Below, piece after piece: positions 17,057-25,190 of a DNA stretch of 64,000 nucleotides. The stretch is taken from positions 1 to 64,000 of the forward strand of contig WFNB01000068.1 in the NCBI GenBank assembly GCA_015488755.1, given 5' to 3'. Numbering within the stretch: the first letter of the stretch is position 1; each line of letters starts with the position of its first letter. The translations under genes were made by a program, and so were the position numbers. Below the pieces are notes generated by a model. The model saw only the letters and a program-made list of their open reading frames with translations, ran no database searches and was not told the DNA's origin. Source of the stretch: Gammaproteobacteria bacterium (GTDB taxonomy: Bacteria > Pseudomonadota > Gammaproteobacteria > GRL18).

Positions 17057-17563
17057 AATGCCCTCCTTAAATAATTACTTCTTTTGTCGGCAAACTTGAG
17101 TTTTATATCCCAGCCATCGGGGTAATGTATGCTGTATTGATAAAAGAAGCCATATTTTGCACTATTGTGGGTAGTAATAAAAATACTTTTTATAAAAGAG
17201 GTAAAAATAACCACCCCAATAATATGGTTATAAAACAATGGCTTATGTCTGTATTTAAAATTATTCTACTTATAATGTCAATCACTTTATTGATCTATAT
17301 CAATATTTGTTTGTTTGGTGTTAAAATAAAAAAGTGAATAACCCTACAATATAAATGCAATTTCAATGAAATTCCTTATAATGAAAGCTCATGATTAGAA
17401 AGGATTTGTCATGTTGTTTTCGTATAATAATAAAAAATAATAGGTAGCACTGTACTGTCCTTAGTAAACTTACTTTTAAGCAAGTAATACTTTTGCATAA
17501 TAGGCAGACTGCTAGTTTATTGCCTATTGAAAATACTAAAATTATTGCCAATCATATGAAGTA
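17057..17563. other. 507-bp divergent control region between dsrA and the PAS/sigma-54 activator
   Basis: Contains a perfect FNR box (17290-17303) with a matching -10 for dsrA, an 8-bp inverted repeat 35 bp before the activator gene (AATAGGCA 17499-17506, TGCCTATT 17521-17528), and one TGTCATGT half-site (17407-17414). No credible gene is seen. The implied dsrA leader is about 200 nt. Confidence 0.6.
17263..17303 (-). promoter_or_regulatory. FNR/Anr box and class II promoter for dsrA
   Basis: TTGATCTATATCAA at 17290-17303 matches the FNR consensus TTGAT-N4-ATCAA exactly. On the minus strand a TAGAAT -10-like hexamer (17268-17263) lies where a class II FNR promoter (box centred at -41.5) requires it, giving a start near 17255. 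An FNR homologue would then activate dsrA under low oxygen. It could also serve the divergent activator gene. Confidence 0.6.
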
Positions 17564-19021
17564 ATGCCAATGAAAAATTTACCTACTACTTTTCCCGACT
17601 CAATTCCTAAGGAGGAAGAGCCGGTACACCTGAAAAAAGAGGACATATCTAAGCCTTCTTGTGATGATTTAATTAATATTTTTAATGACCCTTTCGTTAT
17701 TATTGATCGCCATTATCAAATTGTGGCCTCAAATAAAGCCTATCAGGCTAATTTCCACTCGTTGGATCAACTTGAAGGGAAATTTTGCTATGAGGTCTCT
17801 CACAATTATGATTTACCTTGTAGCCAACATGGTGAGCACTGCCCTTTAGAAACAGTTTTGCGTACCGGTAAATCAACCAGCGTGTTGCATATCCATAAAC
17901 ATGGTGGTGAAGAAGAGCATGTGCAAATTAGTGCTAGTCCTATTCACAATGATCGAGGTGAAATTCATTATATGGGTGAAACCATGGTGACGATTACTCA
18001 GGAAGAAAAAGATCCTCAGTTACTCATTGGTCGAACACCTGCTATTTTGCGTTTAACCAGTATTTTGCATCGTGTAGCACCGACTCAGTCCACTGTTTTT
18101 ATTGAGGGTGAAAGTGGTGTGGGTAAAGATTGTGTGGCAAATTATATCCATCATTTTTCTAAGCATAGTGGTAAGCCGATGATTGTTGTCGATTGTGGTG
18201 CTATTGGTGAAACATTAATTGAAAGTGAATTATTTGGTTATGAAAAAGGAGCTTTTACCGGAGCAAATAAGCAAAAAATTGGTTTAATTGAAGCTGCCAA
18301 TGGTAGTACTCTTTTTATTGATGAAATTGGTGAATTATCATTAGATTTGCAAACTAAATTACTAAGAGTACTTGAAAGTGGTACCATCCGCCGAATTGGT
18401 GGCACTCATTATTTTGATGTTGATGTGCGCATTATTGCTGCGACTAATCAAGATGTTAAAAAAATGGTCAGTCAGGGGACTTTTCGACAAGATCTCTATT
18501 ACCGCTTAGCAACGTTTCCTGTACTTGTCCCTCCATTACGGGATCGCAAGGCAGATATTCCAGCAATTGCAGAGCATTTTTTACGTAAAATAGAAGATGG
18601 AAAAAAACACATTCCTTTGCGTTCTGATATTATCAATATCCTTTGTTCTTATAATTTCCCCGGCAATATTAGAGAATTACGTAATATTATGGAACGGGCA
18701 GTTATCTTATCAGCAGGTGATCCGATTACTGAGGAACATCTCACTATTGATAAAAGCCCTCATCATGTGCTTGATAATGAATTTGATGATGCTGATATCG
18801 AAGACTTTCCTTTGGTATCACATAGAACGTCACAAAGTGCTTTGCAGAGACAAGCAGCCTCTAGTCATGGTGCGGTAAAAAAATCTCGCAAACCAAATTT
18901 AGAATTAATAAAACAGACTTTGGAGCGTCATGGTGGACATCGTTTATCAGCAGCTCAGGAACTGGGTATTAGTGAGAGAACGCTCTATCGTTATCTGCAA
19001 AAAATTGATGTAATGAAATGA
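17564..19021 (+). CDS. PAS-domain sigma-54 enhancer-binding protein
   Basis: 485 aa. A PAS sensor (about 33-145) is followed by an AAA+ sigma-54 activation domain (about 155-390) with Walker A GESGVGKD, the sigma-54 contact loop GAFTGA and Walker B TLFIDEIGE, then a Fis-type helix-turn-helix (about 445-482, SAAQELGISERTLYRYL). The PAS carries a cysteine set, CYEVSHNYDLPC then CP, which I recall from regulators of sulfur-metabolising bacteria and which could sense sulfur species or redox (inference). Divergent from dsrA; the two sigma-54 small-RNA candidates lie directly downstream, making them plausible targets. Confidence 0.88.
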   Translation: MPMKNLPTTFPDSIPKEEEPVHLKKEDISKPSCDDLINIFNDPFVIIDRHYQIVASNKAYQANFHSLDQLEGKFCYEVSHNYDLPCSQHGEHCPLETVLRTGKSTSVLHIHKHGGEEEHVQISASPIHNDRGEIHYMGETMVTITQEEKDPQLLIGRTPAILRLTSILHRVAPTQSTVFIEGESGVGKDCVANYIHHFSKHSGKPMIVVDCGAIGETLIESELFGYEKGAFTGANKQKIGLIEAANGSTLFIDEIGELSLDLQTKLLRVLESGTIRRIGGTHYFDVDVRIIAATNQDVKKMVSQGTFRQDLYYRLATFPVLVPPLRDRKADIPAIAEHFLRKIEDGKKHIPLRSDIINILCSYNFPGNIRELRNIMERAVILSAGDPITEEHLTIDKSPHHVLDNEFDDADIEDFPLVSHRTSQSALQRQAASSHGAVKKSRKPNLELIKQTLERHGGHRLSAAQELGISERTLYRYLQKIDVMK

Positions 19022-19039
19022 GACCATAGAGTAAAAAGC

Positions 19040-19203
19040 AAAAAAAAACCCAATCAAAAATCTTAAGCTGATTTCTCAGGAAAAGGCGATTGGGCAATTC
19101 TGACAACAAAAATGTTAAACTCTAATATGAAGAAAACTCGCTCATATTAGTTTCTCAACTAAAACGAAATAAGAGTGTAAACTCAGACACATCCCGTTCT
19201 TAT
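19040..19203 (-). ncRNA. Candidate sigma-54-dependent small RNA 1
   Basis: About 160 nt. Predicted start near 19203, 12 nt after a GG-N10-GC promoter. Three hairpins follow in order: a 5' stem (AATAAGA/TCTTATT, plus inner GTGT/ACAC, 19168-19204), a 9-bp stem CTAATATGA/TCATATTAG (19122-19150), and a terminator stem CCCAATC/GATTGGG (19049-19055 with 19088-19094) enclosing a GAAA-capped mini-hairpin and followed by nine U (19048-19040). It runs antiparallel to and stops 19 bp before the end of the activator gene. No open reading frame of note. Target unknown. Confidence 0.65.
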
Positions 19204-19213
19204 TCTTATATAA

Positions 19214-19230
19214 AGCAGTATTTGTGCCAA
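19214..19230 (-). promoter_or_regulatory. Sigma-54 promoter of small RNA 1
   Basis: TTGGCACAAATACTGCT on the minus strand: -24 GG and -12 GC separated by exactly 10 nt, with the TTGGCAC half perfect. The -12 half is TGC rather than TTGC. Confidence 0.65.
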
Positions 19231-19307
19231 CCAAATAAATATATCTATCCTATTGTTTTTTCTATTGTTTTCTGTCCTGACTTAAAAATTATAGGAGGGA
19301 AATCACT

Positions 19308-19365
19308 TGTCATGACACAAAAAAGAAAATTTCAAATACTATGACATGTCACTGTCATGTCATAG
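19308..19365. promoter_or_regulatory. Palindromic TGTCA/TGACA sites upstream of small RNA 1 promoter
   Basis: TGTCATGACA at 19308-19317 is a perfect palindrome centred about -109 from the predicted start. CTATGACATG (19339-19348) and CATGTCATAG (19356-19365) form a 10-bp inverted repeat with 7-nt loop, centred about -149, containing several TGTCA half-sites. Spacing fits upstream activator sites of sigma-54 enhancer-binding proteins. The second palindrome lies in a longer imperfect hairpin, 19326-19377. Confidence 0.5.
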
Positions 19366-19429
19366 ATGATATTTTCTGGGTGTGATGACTTCTATAACAA
19401 ATAGGGAATAATCAATGTGTTATTTATTC

Positions 19430-19614
19430 AACCTGAACTCTGGATAAGATGATCTTGAAAATAACTTCAGAGTGTTGATTAGCCTGTATTTGTGGAAGAA
19501 GTCTCTTTGGCATGGATGCCAAAGTGACGCCTACAAGGATGTATTCACGGCGACTTTTGTAACAAATGCAGGCTGATTAATACGTTACTTATTCAGTTAT
19601 CCAGAACTCAGGTT
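19430..19614. mobile_element. MITE-like element, copy 1 (185 bp)
   Basis: 185 bp bounded by 18-bp terminal inverted repeats (19430-19447 and 19597-19614, two mismatches). Inside are nested inverted repeats and a central CTTTGGCA/TGCCAAAG hairpin, so the whole folds back on itself. No coding capacity. A possible 4-bp ATTC direct repeat flanks it. The copy at 33096-33280 is the same length, in inverse orientation, about 93% identical by eye. It sits between the two small-RNA units. Confidence 0.8.
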
Positions 19615-19678
19615 ATTCAGTAAGTCAGATTAATATAACAAGGGGGGAAGTTGTTTGGAACTGAGGTTTGAAGAACTT

Positions 19679-19802
19679 AAAAAGGTACGGCAAAACGGAG
19701 GGTCGCTTGCCGTACAAGAGCTTACACTATTGAGAAAGAAGATGCCTAGTTTGAAAAGGGGAACTCAGCAATCAACTTTCTAACTATTCATAAATACTAT
19801 AG
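19679..19802 (-). ncRNA. Candidate sigma-54-dependent small RNA 2
   Basis: About 124 nt. Predicted start near 19802, 12 nt after a near-consensus sigma-54 promoter. A 6-bp pairing (19776-19781 with 19733-19738) encloses a C-rich single-stranded stretch (CCCCTTTT). The terminator is a perfect 9-bp stem GTACGGCAA/TTGCCGTAC (19685-19693 and 19707-19715) followed by five U. The 13-nt terminator loop contains CCCTCC, complementary to a strong Shine-Dalgarno sequence. No significant reading frame. Target unknown; anti-ribosome-site pairing is inference. Confidence 0.65.
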
Positions 19803-19812
19803 ACTTTAATGT

Positions 19813-19829
19813 AGCAACGTATGTGCCAA
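19813..19829 (-). promoter_or_regulatory. Sigma-54 promoter of small RNA 2
   Basis: TTGGCACATACGTTGCT on the minus strand, matching TGGCAC-N5-TTGC exactly with GG-N10-GC spacing. This is the best sigma-54 promoter in the window. Confidence 0.8.
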
Positions 19830-19931
19830 AATATTCTTCTAACAGAATGTTATGCTATCTCTTTGTATTTATTAGCTAAATTTCTTTAGTGAAAGTTCAC
19901 AATAGATTAAATTATAATAAGATTTGTAATA

Positions 19932-19959
19932 TTTGACATTGTTTTGCCAATTTTGACAT
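19932..19959. promoter_or_regulatory. TTTGACAT direct repeats upstream of small RNA 2 promoter
   Basis: TTTGACAT at 19932-19939 and 19952-19959, 20 bp apart (two helical turns), at about -131 to -157 from the predicted start. They share the TGACA half-site with the palindromes upstream of small RNA 1. Confidence 0.4.
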
Positions 19960-20018
19960 ATTTTGAGTTTGGTGAACTGCACTTCTTTTGTTGATTGATT
20001 GGAGTGCTGATTAGCCCC

Positions 20019-20687
20019 TTATTTTTGTGTGATATCAAATGCTACCATTTTATCTGCGAGTGTTGACCAATTAAGATCTCGCATCACTTTTGCCATCTGG
20101 TGCATACCACCTGTTTTTATCATTCGACGACGCTCGGCTTTATTTTTGACACCATAAAATGGCAACATAATCGTAAAGGCATCATCCTGATAGTGTTTAA
20201 TTGGAGTTAGGACATCTTTCCTACGTGTGTAATAAGCATCCTCACCCTCACTACAGGCTTTATTGAACACATTAAAACTCCGACAAGCCATCGGGCGGAC
20301 GGGATGGATACTACAGCTATTATTCAATAAAAAAGGGCAAGACTGTAGAGAATCAAGATGCTTTAATTGTGTTATCAGATCGTTACGTAGAGTGTTGCCA
20401 AGCTTATTGCTTGCTACTCCGAGGACTTCTATCGCATACCAAGACATACCCATTAATTCTAATGGATAGACGGGAATGGTTTCATGAGATTTGCAACAAG
20501 TGGCACAGCCTTGGGCGCACGCTAATATTTTTCCCTGTTTTTCTTCACGTTTAATGGCTTCACTGATCCCTTGATCAGTCACATAATAAGCATCCATTAA
20601 AATACTTAGCCAAGGTAGACGCTGTTCATAAGATGAAAAAGTAATACGCTGAGGTGGTGGGTAAGCGGTTGATGTTGTTTGCTTCAT
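20019..20687 (-). CDS. YkgJ-family cysteine-cluster protein
   Basis: 222 aa, soluble. The N-terminal CAQGCATCC and downstream C-x7-C / CRSF-x5-C cysteines match the zinc or iron-chelating YkgJ/UPF0153 family of unknown function. It starts 17 bp downstream of ftsX on the same strand, so is probably co-transcribed with ftsE-ftsX. No terminator lies directly after it. Confidence 0.75.
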   Translation of the reverse strand: MKQTTSTAYPPPQRITFSSYEQRLPWLSILMDAYYVTDQGISEAIKREEKQGKILACAQGCATCCKSHETIPVYPLELMGMSWYAIEVLGVASNKLGNTLRNDLITQLKHLDSLQSCPFLLNNSCSIHPVRPMACRSFNVFNKACSEGEDAYYTRRKDVLTPIKHYQDDAFTIMLPFYGVKNKAERRRMIKTGGMHQMAKVMRDLNWSTLADKMVAFDITQK

Positions 20688-20704
20688 TTAGATTCCAGGA
20701 TTGA

Positions 20705-21709
20705 TTACTTAGGTTCGATATCTTTTAGGTGCTTACCGACCGCAATGCGTGCGCCCAATAAGCCTAGAAAACAGCCTGAGAGCAATAGTGTGCTGCTGAT
20801 ATCAACCCCCATTAAACCTAATGAAAATAAATTATTATTATAAAGAGAAGATAGATGAGCCAAGGGATCATTCATAATAATGAGTGAAATATTGACTAAT
20901 AATACGGCAATTAAACCACTAAGTAAGCCATACCAAAAGCCAGTATAAAGAAATGGGCGCCGGATAAAGCTATCAGTGCCACCAATCAGCTTCGTGACAA
21001 TGATCTCACTGCGTCGATTTTCAATGGCTAGGCGAATGGTATTGCCCACAATTAATAAGACGGCCAGAGCCAATAGACTACCAATAATAAGGACGCCTCT
21101 TTGACCGATATTAATAATGGCATGCAAACGTTGTAACCATTGAATATCAAGTTGTACACGTTCAACAGAATTGAGTTTTTTAAGTATGACTAATAAGGCT
21201 TTAATCTGCTCTGGTGCACTATGAGTTAGGCTGGGATAAACAATTAATAAATCGGGTAAGGGGTTTTCTTTTAGTGCTTTTAGGGCATCACCAAAACCAG
21301 AGTTTTTTTGAAATTCTTGCAAAGCAGTTGTGCGATTAATGTATTTAACTTGAGCAATTTCAGGTAAGCGATCCAGCTTTTCTTTAGTTGCTTGAATGGC
21401 TTCATTTGAGGCCTCTTTTTTCATAAATAATGAAATTTGATTAATACTGTCCATATCACCGGATAATTGCCGAGCATGATCAAGTATGACATAAAGACCA
21501 GCAGGTAAAGCCAAAGCAATACCCAGTGCCGAAGCCGTCATGAGTGTGGCAAAAGGAGAGCGACTTAATAGGCCTAGAGAATAGAAAAAAACCTGTAAAT
21601 GACGAATAAAAAATTCTTTTACTCGAGATGAAAAACTGGGCTTTAATTGTCGCAATTGCACGGCAGCACCATTATTTGTGGTACTGTGATCGGGATTATG
21701 GGTCGCCAT
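20705..21709 (-). CDS. ftsX: Cell-division ABC transporter permease FtsX
   Basis: 334 aa. A cytoplasmic N-terminus (about 50 residues), membrane helix near 57, a large periplasmic domain (about 80-205) that in the family activates septal amidases via EnvC, and three C-terminal membrane helices. It works with FtsE at the septal ring. It begins 3 bp after the ftsE stop and forms part of the conserved ftsY-ftsE-ftsX order. Confidence 0.92.
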   Translation of the reverse strand: MATHNPDHSTTNNGAAVQLRQLKPSFSSRVKEFFIRHLQVFFYSLGLLSRSPFATLMTASALGIALALPAGLYVILDHARQLSGDMDSINQISLFMKKEASNEAIQATKEKLDRLPEIAQVKYINRTTALQEFQKNSGFGDALKALKENPLPDLLIVYPSLTHSAPEQIKALLVILKKLNSVERVQLDIQWLQRLHAIINIGQRGVLIIGSLLALAVLLIVGNTIRLAIENRRSEIIVTKLIGGTDSFIRRPFLYTGFWYGLLSGLIAVLLVNISLIIMNDPLAHLSSLYNNNLFSLGLMGVDISSTLLLSGCFLGLLGARIAVGKHLKDIEPK

Positions 21710-21712
21710 AAA

Positions 21713-22429
21713 TTAAGTGCTCATAATAAAAGGTGGTTGGTTATTATCTGGAGTGTGTACTTTTTGATCCGCTTGCCCATGAGCTATTTCCCCATGTGAG
21801 AGTTGAATAATACGTTTGTCTAGTTGCTTAATAAGTGGAATATCATGGGTGGCAATAAGTACCGTAACGCCCACCTGATGAAAGGCAATAAATAGGTCCA
21901 TGATCTCATGAGACAGTTCGGGGTCAAGATTTCCGGTTGGCTCATCAGCTAATAATAACGCGGGTTTATTAACAACGGCTCGGGCAATACTGATGCGTTG
22001 TTGTTCGCCACCAGAGAGGGTAATTGGGTATTTTTTTTCGAAGCGCAACAAACCTACTTTATCCAATGCGGCATGTACTCGTTTTTTAACTTCCCGTGAA
22101 GAAAAGCCACTGATGATAAGAGGCAGGGCAACATTGTCAAATACGGTACGGTCATAGAGCAGTTGGTAGTCCTGAAAAATAATGCCCATATTACGTCGTA
22201 AATAGGGCAGAGTATGACGGCCTACTTTATTAAGATTTTTGCCCCCGATAATAACGCGACCGCTGGAAGCACGTTCAATTAAGGCAATTAGTTTTAATAG
22301 GGTACTTTTTCCTGCTCCCGAATGTCCGGTTAAAAATGCCATTTCTCCAGGATGTAGGTGAAAATTAACATTTGAGAGTGCCTCATTACCACCGGGGTAT
22401 CGTTTACTGACCTGATCAAACACAATCAT
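21713..22429 (-). CDS. ftsE: Cell-division ATP-binding protein FtsE
   Basis: 238 aa ABC ATPase partner of FtsX. Walker A GHSGAGKST, signature LSGGEQQRISIA, Walker B LLLADEPTG and the H-loop ATHD are intact. It is slightly longer than E. coli FtsE (222) owing to a short polar C-terminal extension. Adjacent to ftsX and 98 bp after ftsY. Confidence 0.94.
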   Translation of the reverse strand: MIVFDQVSKRYPGGNEALSNVNFHLHPGEMAFLTGHSGAGKSTLLKLIALIERASSGRVIIGGKNLNKVGRHTLPYLRRNMGIIFQDYQLLYDRTVFDNVALPLIISGFSSREVKKRVHAALDKVGLLRFEKKYPITLSGGEQQRISIARAVVNKPALLLADEPTGNLDPELSHEIMDLFIAFHQVGVTVLIATHDIPLIKQLDKRIIQLSHGEIAHGQADQKVHTPDNNQPPFIMST

Positions 22430-22527
22430 GAATAAATAGTTTTCCAGTTATGGGTTTATGGCTTATTTTGGCCGTTAGCTATCCGTTCTAAATGTAGTGA
22501 CTACTGGTACTTAGCATTATCGGTGAC

Positions 22528-23664
22528 TTAGTTATTGTCTCGACTTAATAGTGCACTGACAAACTCCTGTGCATTAAACGGACGTAAATCATCAATGCCT
22601 TCACCCACACCAATAAAACGAATGGGAATGGCTAATTTTTTAGCTACAGCAAAGATAATACCACCCTTTGCTGTGCCATCCAGTTTGGTAACGGTAATGC
22701 CATTTAAGCCAATGCTTTTATTAAATTGCTCGGCTTGATTTAAGGCATTTTGACCGGTACCTGCATCGACTACCAGCATAACCTCATGAGGGGCACTATT
22801 ATCTAATTTAGAGGCCACCCGTTTTACTTTTGCCAGCTCTTCCATTAAATTGGCTTGAGTGTGTAAGCGTCCAGCTGTATCGGCAATGATAATATCAATA
22901 TTGCGAGCCTTGCCTGCTTCAACAGCATCAAAAATAACGGATGCAGAGTCTGCTCCAGTGTGTTGAGCAATGACTGGAATATTATTACGCTTGCCCCATA
23001 CCTGCAACTGCTCAACTGCAGCTGCACGAAAGGTATCTCCGGCAGCGAGCATAATGGAATAGCCTTCGTTTTGAAATTTCTTTGCTAATTTGCCAATTGT
23101 GGTGGTTTTCCCAGCGCCGTTAATACCGACCATTAAAATAACATAGGGATTTTTGCTGGTATCAATACGAAAGGGGATGGCTACGGGTTCTAAAATTGTG
23201 TTCATCTCTTCTTCAAGAGCATCAAAAAGAGAACTGGCATCTGATAATTGCTTACGAGAAATTCTATCTGTTAAACGTTCAATAATGGCCATACTAGCTT
23301 CAACACCCATATCTGAAACCAGTAATTGAGTTTCAATCTCTTCTAATAGTTCATCATCAATTTCTTTTTTACCGAGAATGGCATTGCTAATACCATCTGT
23401 AATTGAGCTACGAGTTTTGCTTAAGCGTTGTTTCAGGCGACCAAATAAGCCTTGCTTGCTAATTTTTTCAATGGTTTCACCAGCTTCTTTTTCTATTTGT
23501 TCAGACTCCGGTGTCTCTGAAATGTGTGCTTGAAGATCATCTGGAGATTCAATAAGTGTTTCAGTATTCTCAGTCGATGGGTTTAACTCAGCATCTTCAG
23601 ATACTTCTGAGGAACTGTTTTGCTTATTATTGGTCTCTTTATTACGCTTTAAAAAACTAAACAT
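22528..23664 (-). CDS. ftsY: Signal recognition particle receptor FtsY
   Basis: 378 aa. An acidic, Glu/Ser-rich N-terminal A region (about 1-75), then the NG GTPase domain: G1 GINGAGKTTT, DTFRAAAVEQL, G3 DTAGR, and TKLDGTAKGG. It docks the SRP-ribosome complex at the inner membrane for SecYEG insertion. First gene of the ftsYEX run, divergent from the M16 peptidases. Confidence 0.95.
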   Translation of the reverse strand: MFSFLKRNKETNNKQNSSSEVSEDAELNPSTENTETLIESPDDLQAHISETPESEQIEKEAGETIEKISKQGLFGRLKQRLSKTRSSITDGISNAILGKKEIDDELLEEIETQLLVSDMGVEASMAIIERLTDRISRKQLSDASSLFDALEEEMNTILEPVAIPFRIDTSKNPYVILMVGINGAGKTTTIGKLAKKFQNEGYSIMLAAGDTFRAAAVEQLQVWGKRNNIPVIAQHTGADSASVIFDAVEAGKARNIDIIIADTAGRLHTQANLMEELAKVKRVASKLDNSAPHEVMLVVDAGTGQNALNQAEQFNKSIGLNGITVTKLDGTAKGGIIFAVAKKLAIPIRFIGVGEGIDDLRPFNAQEFVSALLSRDNN

Positions 23665-23797
23665 GGTGTTTATTAATACTTCTATGGCTAAGGGTGGAAT
23701 AAACTAGAATAACTTAGTATTATCCTAGATTTTGTGCCAGTATACCAAGGCAATAGTATAAATAGTGATAATTTTTTAATAATACAGCGAGAAACGA

Positions 23798-25189
23798 ATG
23801 CTTATAAATGTGTTTAAGTCTGTGGGGATAAGTATTTTATCTCTATTGTTCAGTATACAAGTGGCGAGTGCGCAAAGTTCTCAAGCCAGCCAGAAGTCAT
23901 TGCTTAGCGAAAAGACCTTGAGTAATGGCTTAAAAATTATTGTTAAGCCCGATCATCGTGCCCCCGTTGTTATTTCTCAAGTCTGGTACAAAGTGGGCTC
24001 CAGCTATGAAAGTGGTGGTGCGACGGGGGTATCACATGTATTAGAACATATGATGTTTAAGGGCACAGAAAAATTTCCTGCAGGTGAATTTAATAAAATT
24101 ATTGCCCGCAACGGTGGTGAGGATAATGCCTTCACCTCTAAAGATTATACGGCTTATTATCAAAAATTAGAAAAAACTCGTTTAAAAGTCAGTTTCGAGC
24201 TTGAAGCAGATAGAATGCGAGGCTTACTTCTACCCAAGAAAGAATTTGCTAAAGAAATCATGGTGGTTATGGAAGAGCGTCGCTGGCGCACCGATGATAA
24301 GCCACAATCATTAACCTATGAGCAGTTTTACGCCACAGCCTTTGACAATAGCGGTTATCATAATCCCACCATTGGTTGGATGGATGATCTCAAAAATATG
24401 ACAGTTGATGATTTACGTCTTTGGTATCAGCGCTATTATGCTCCTAATAATGCCACAGTTGTTGTTGTTGGTGATGTCCAGCCAGAGACTGTTTTTCAGT
24501 TGGCTGAAAAATATTTTGGTTCATTGGAAGCCTTTGATATCAGCAAACAAAAACCTAGAATTGAGCGTCAGCAGAAAGGTACGAAACGTATTGAAATGCT
24601 ATTGGAAGCAAAACTGCCTTATCTTGTTATGGGTTACAAAGTCCCCGTCATTAATACCGCAACTATCAAGTGGGAACCCTATGCCTTAGATTTGCTGGCG
24701 GGGATATTAGATGCCGGAGACAGTGCACGCTTTAGCAAGCACCTAGTCAAAGGGAGTGAAATTGCCACATCAGCAGGTGCAGGCTATTCTATTGATGCCA
24801 GAGCACAAACATTATTTGTCTTGGATGGTATTCCTGCTAAAGGTAAAACAATGGTGCAGTTAGAGGAGGCTTTGCAAAAAGAGTTAGCAGAGATTAAAAC
24901 AACCTTAGTGAGCGATGAAGAGTTAAATCGAGTAAAAGCACAAGTTATTTCATCAGCTGTTTATGAGCAGGACTCTATGTTTTATCAAGGTATGAAAATT
25001 GGCATTGCTGAGACAGTGGGTATTGGCTGGCAGGAGGAAAGTCGTTATGTTGAAAATATTCAAGCCATTAGCGCAGAACAAATCCAGCAAGTAGCAAAAA
25101 AATACTTTATTGCCAATACACTCACCGTCGCCACATTAAAACCAATTAATAAATCATCAAAAAAAGCCATCACTGGGCAGGTGCAGTAA
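23798..25189 (+). CDS. M16 family zinc metallopeptidase (catalytic subunit)
   Basis: 463 aa with a signal peptide (about 1-25, ending ASA). The inverted zinc motif HVLEH, with the downstream ligand Glu in the EADRM segment, shows an active pitrilysin/PqqL-like peptidase, predicted periplasmic. The next gene, 1 bp after its stop, encodes the non-catalytic partner. The pair between ftsY and rsmD is conserved in gammaproteobacteria. Confidence 0.9.
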   Translation: MLINVFKSVGISILSLLFSIQVASAQSSQASQKSLLSEKTLSNGLKIIVKPDHRAPVVISQVWYKVGSSYESGGATGVSHVLEHMMFKGTEKFPAGEFNKIIARNGGEDNAFTSKDYTAYYQKLEKTRLKVSFELEADRMRGLLLPKKEFAKEIMVVMEERRWRTDDKPQSLTYEQFYATAFDNSGYHNPTIGWMDDLKNMTVDDLRLWYQRYYAPNNATVVVVGDVQPETVFQLAEKYFGSLEAFDISKQKPRIERQQKGTKRIEMLLEAKLPYLVMGYKVPVINTATIKWEPYALDLLAGILDAGDSARFSKHLVKGSEIATSAGAGYSIDARAQTLFVLDGIPAKGKTMVQLEEALQKELAEIKTTLVSDEELNRVKAQVISSAVYEQDSMFYQGMKIGIAETVGIGWQEESRYVENIQAISAEQIQQVAKKYFIANTLTVATLKPINKSSKKAITGQVQ

Positions 25190-25190
25190 T

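Larger units (their letters stand above)
19022..20018. other. 997-bp gene-free region carrying two small-RNA candidates and a MITE
   Basis: No protein gene is credible here. It contains, left to right, small RNA 1 (minus), its sigma-54 promoter, palindromic TGTCA sites, a MITE, small RNA 2 (minus), its sigma-54 promoter and two TTTGACAT direct repeats. Confidence 0.7.

Noticed and set aside
19312-19344. Ten-codon frame after AGGAGG
   Set aside because: Too short, spacing to the ribosome site is long, and it lies across the palindromic sites; no support as a gene.
23736-23752. TGGCAC on the minus strand upstream of ftsY
   Set aside because: No GC at the -12 position (AG instead).
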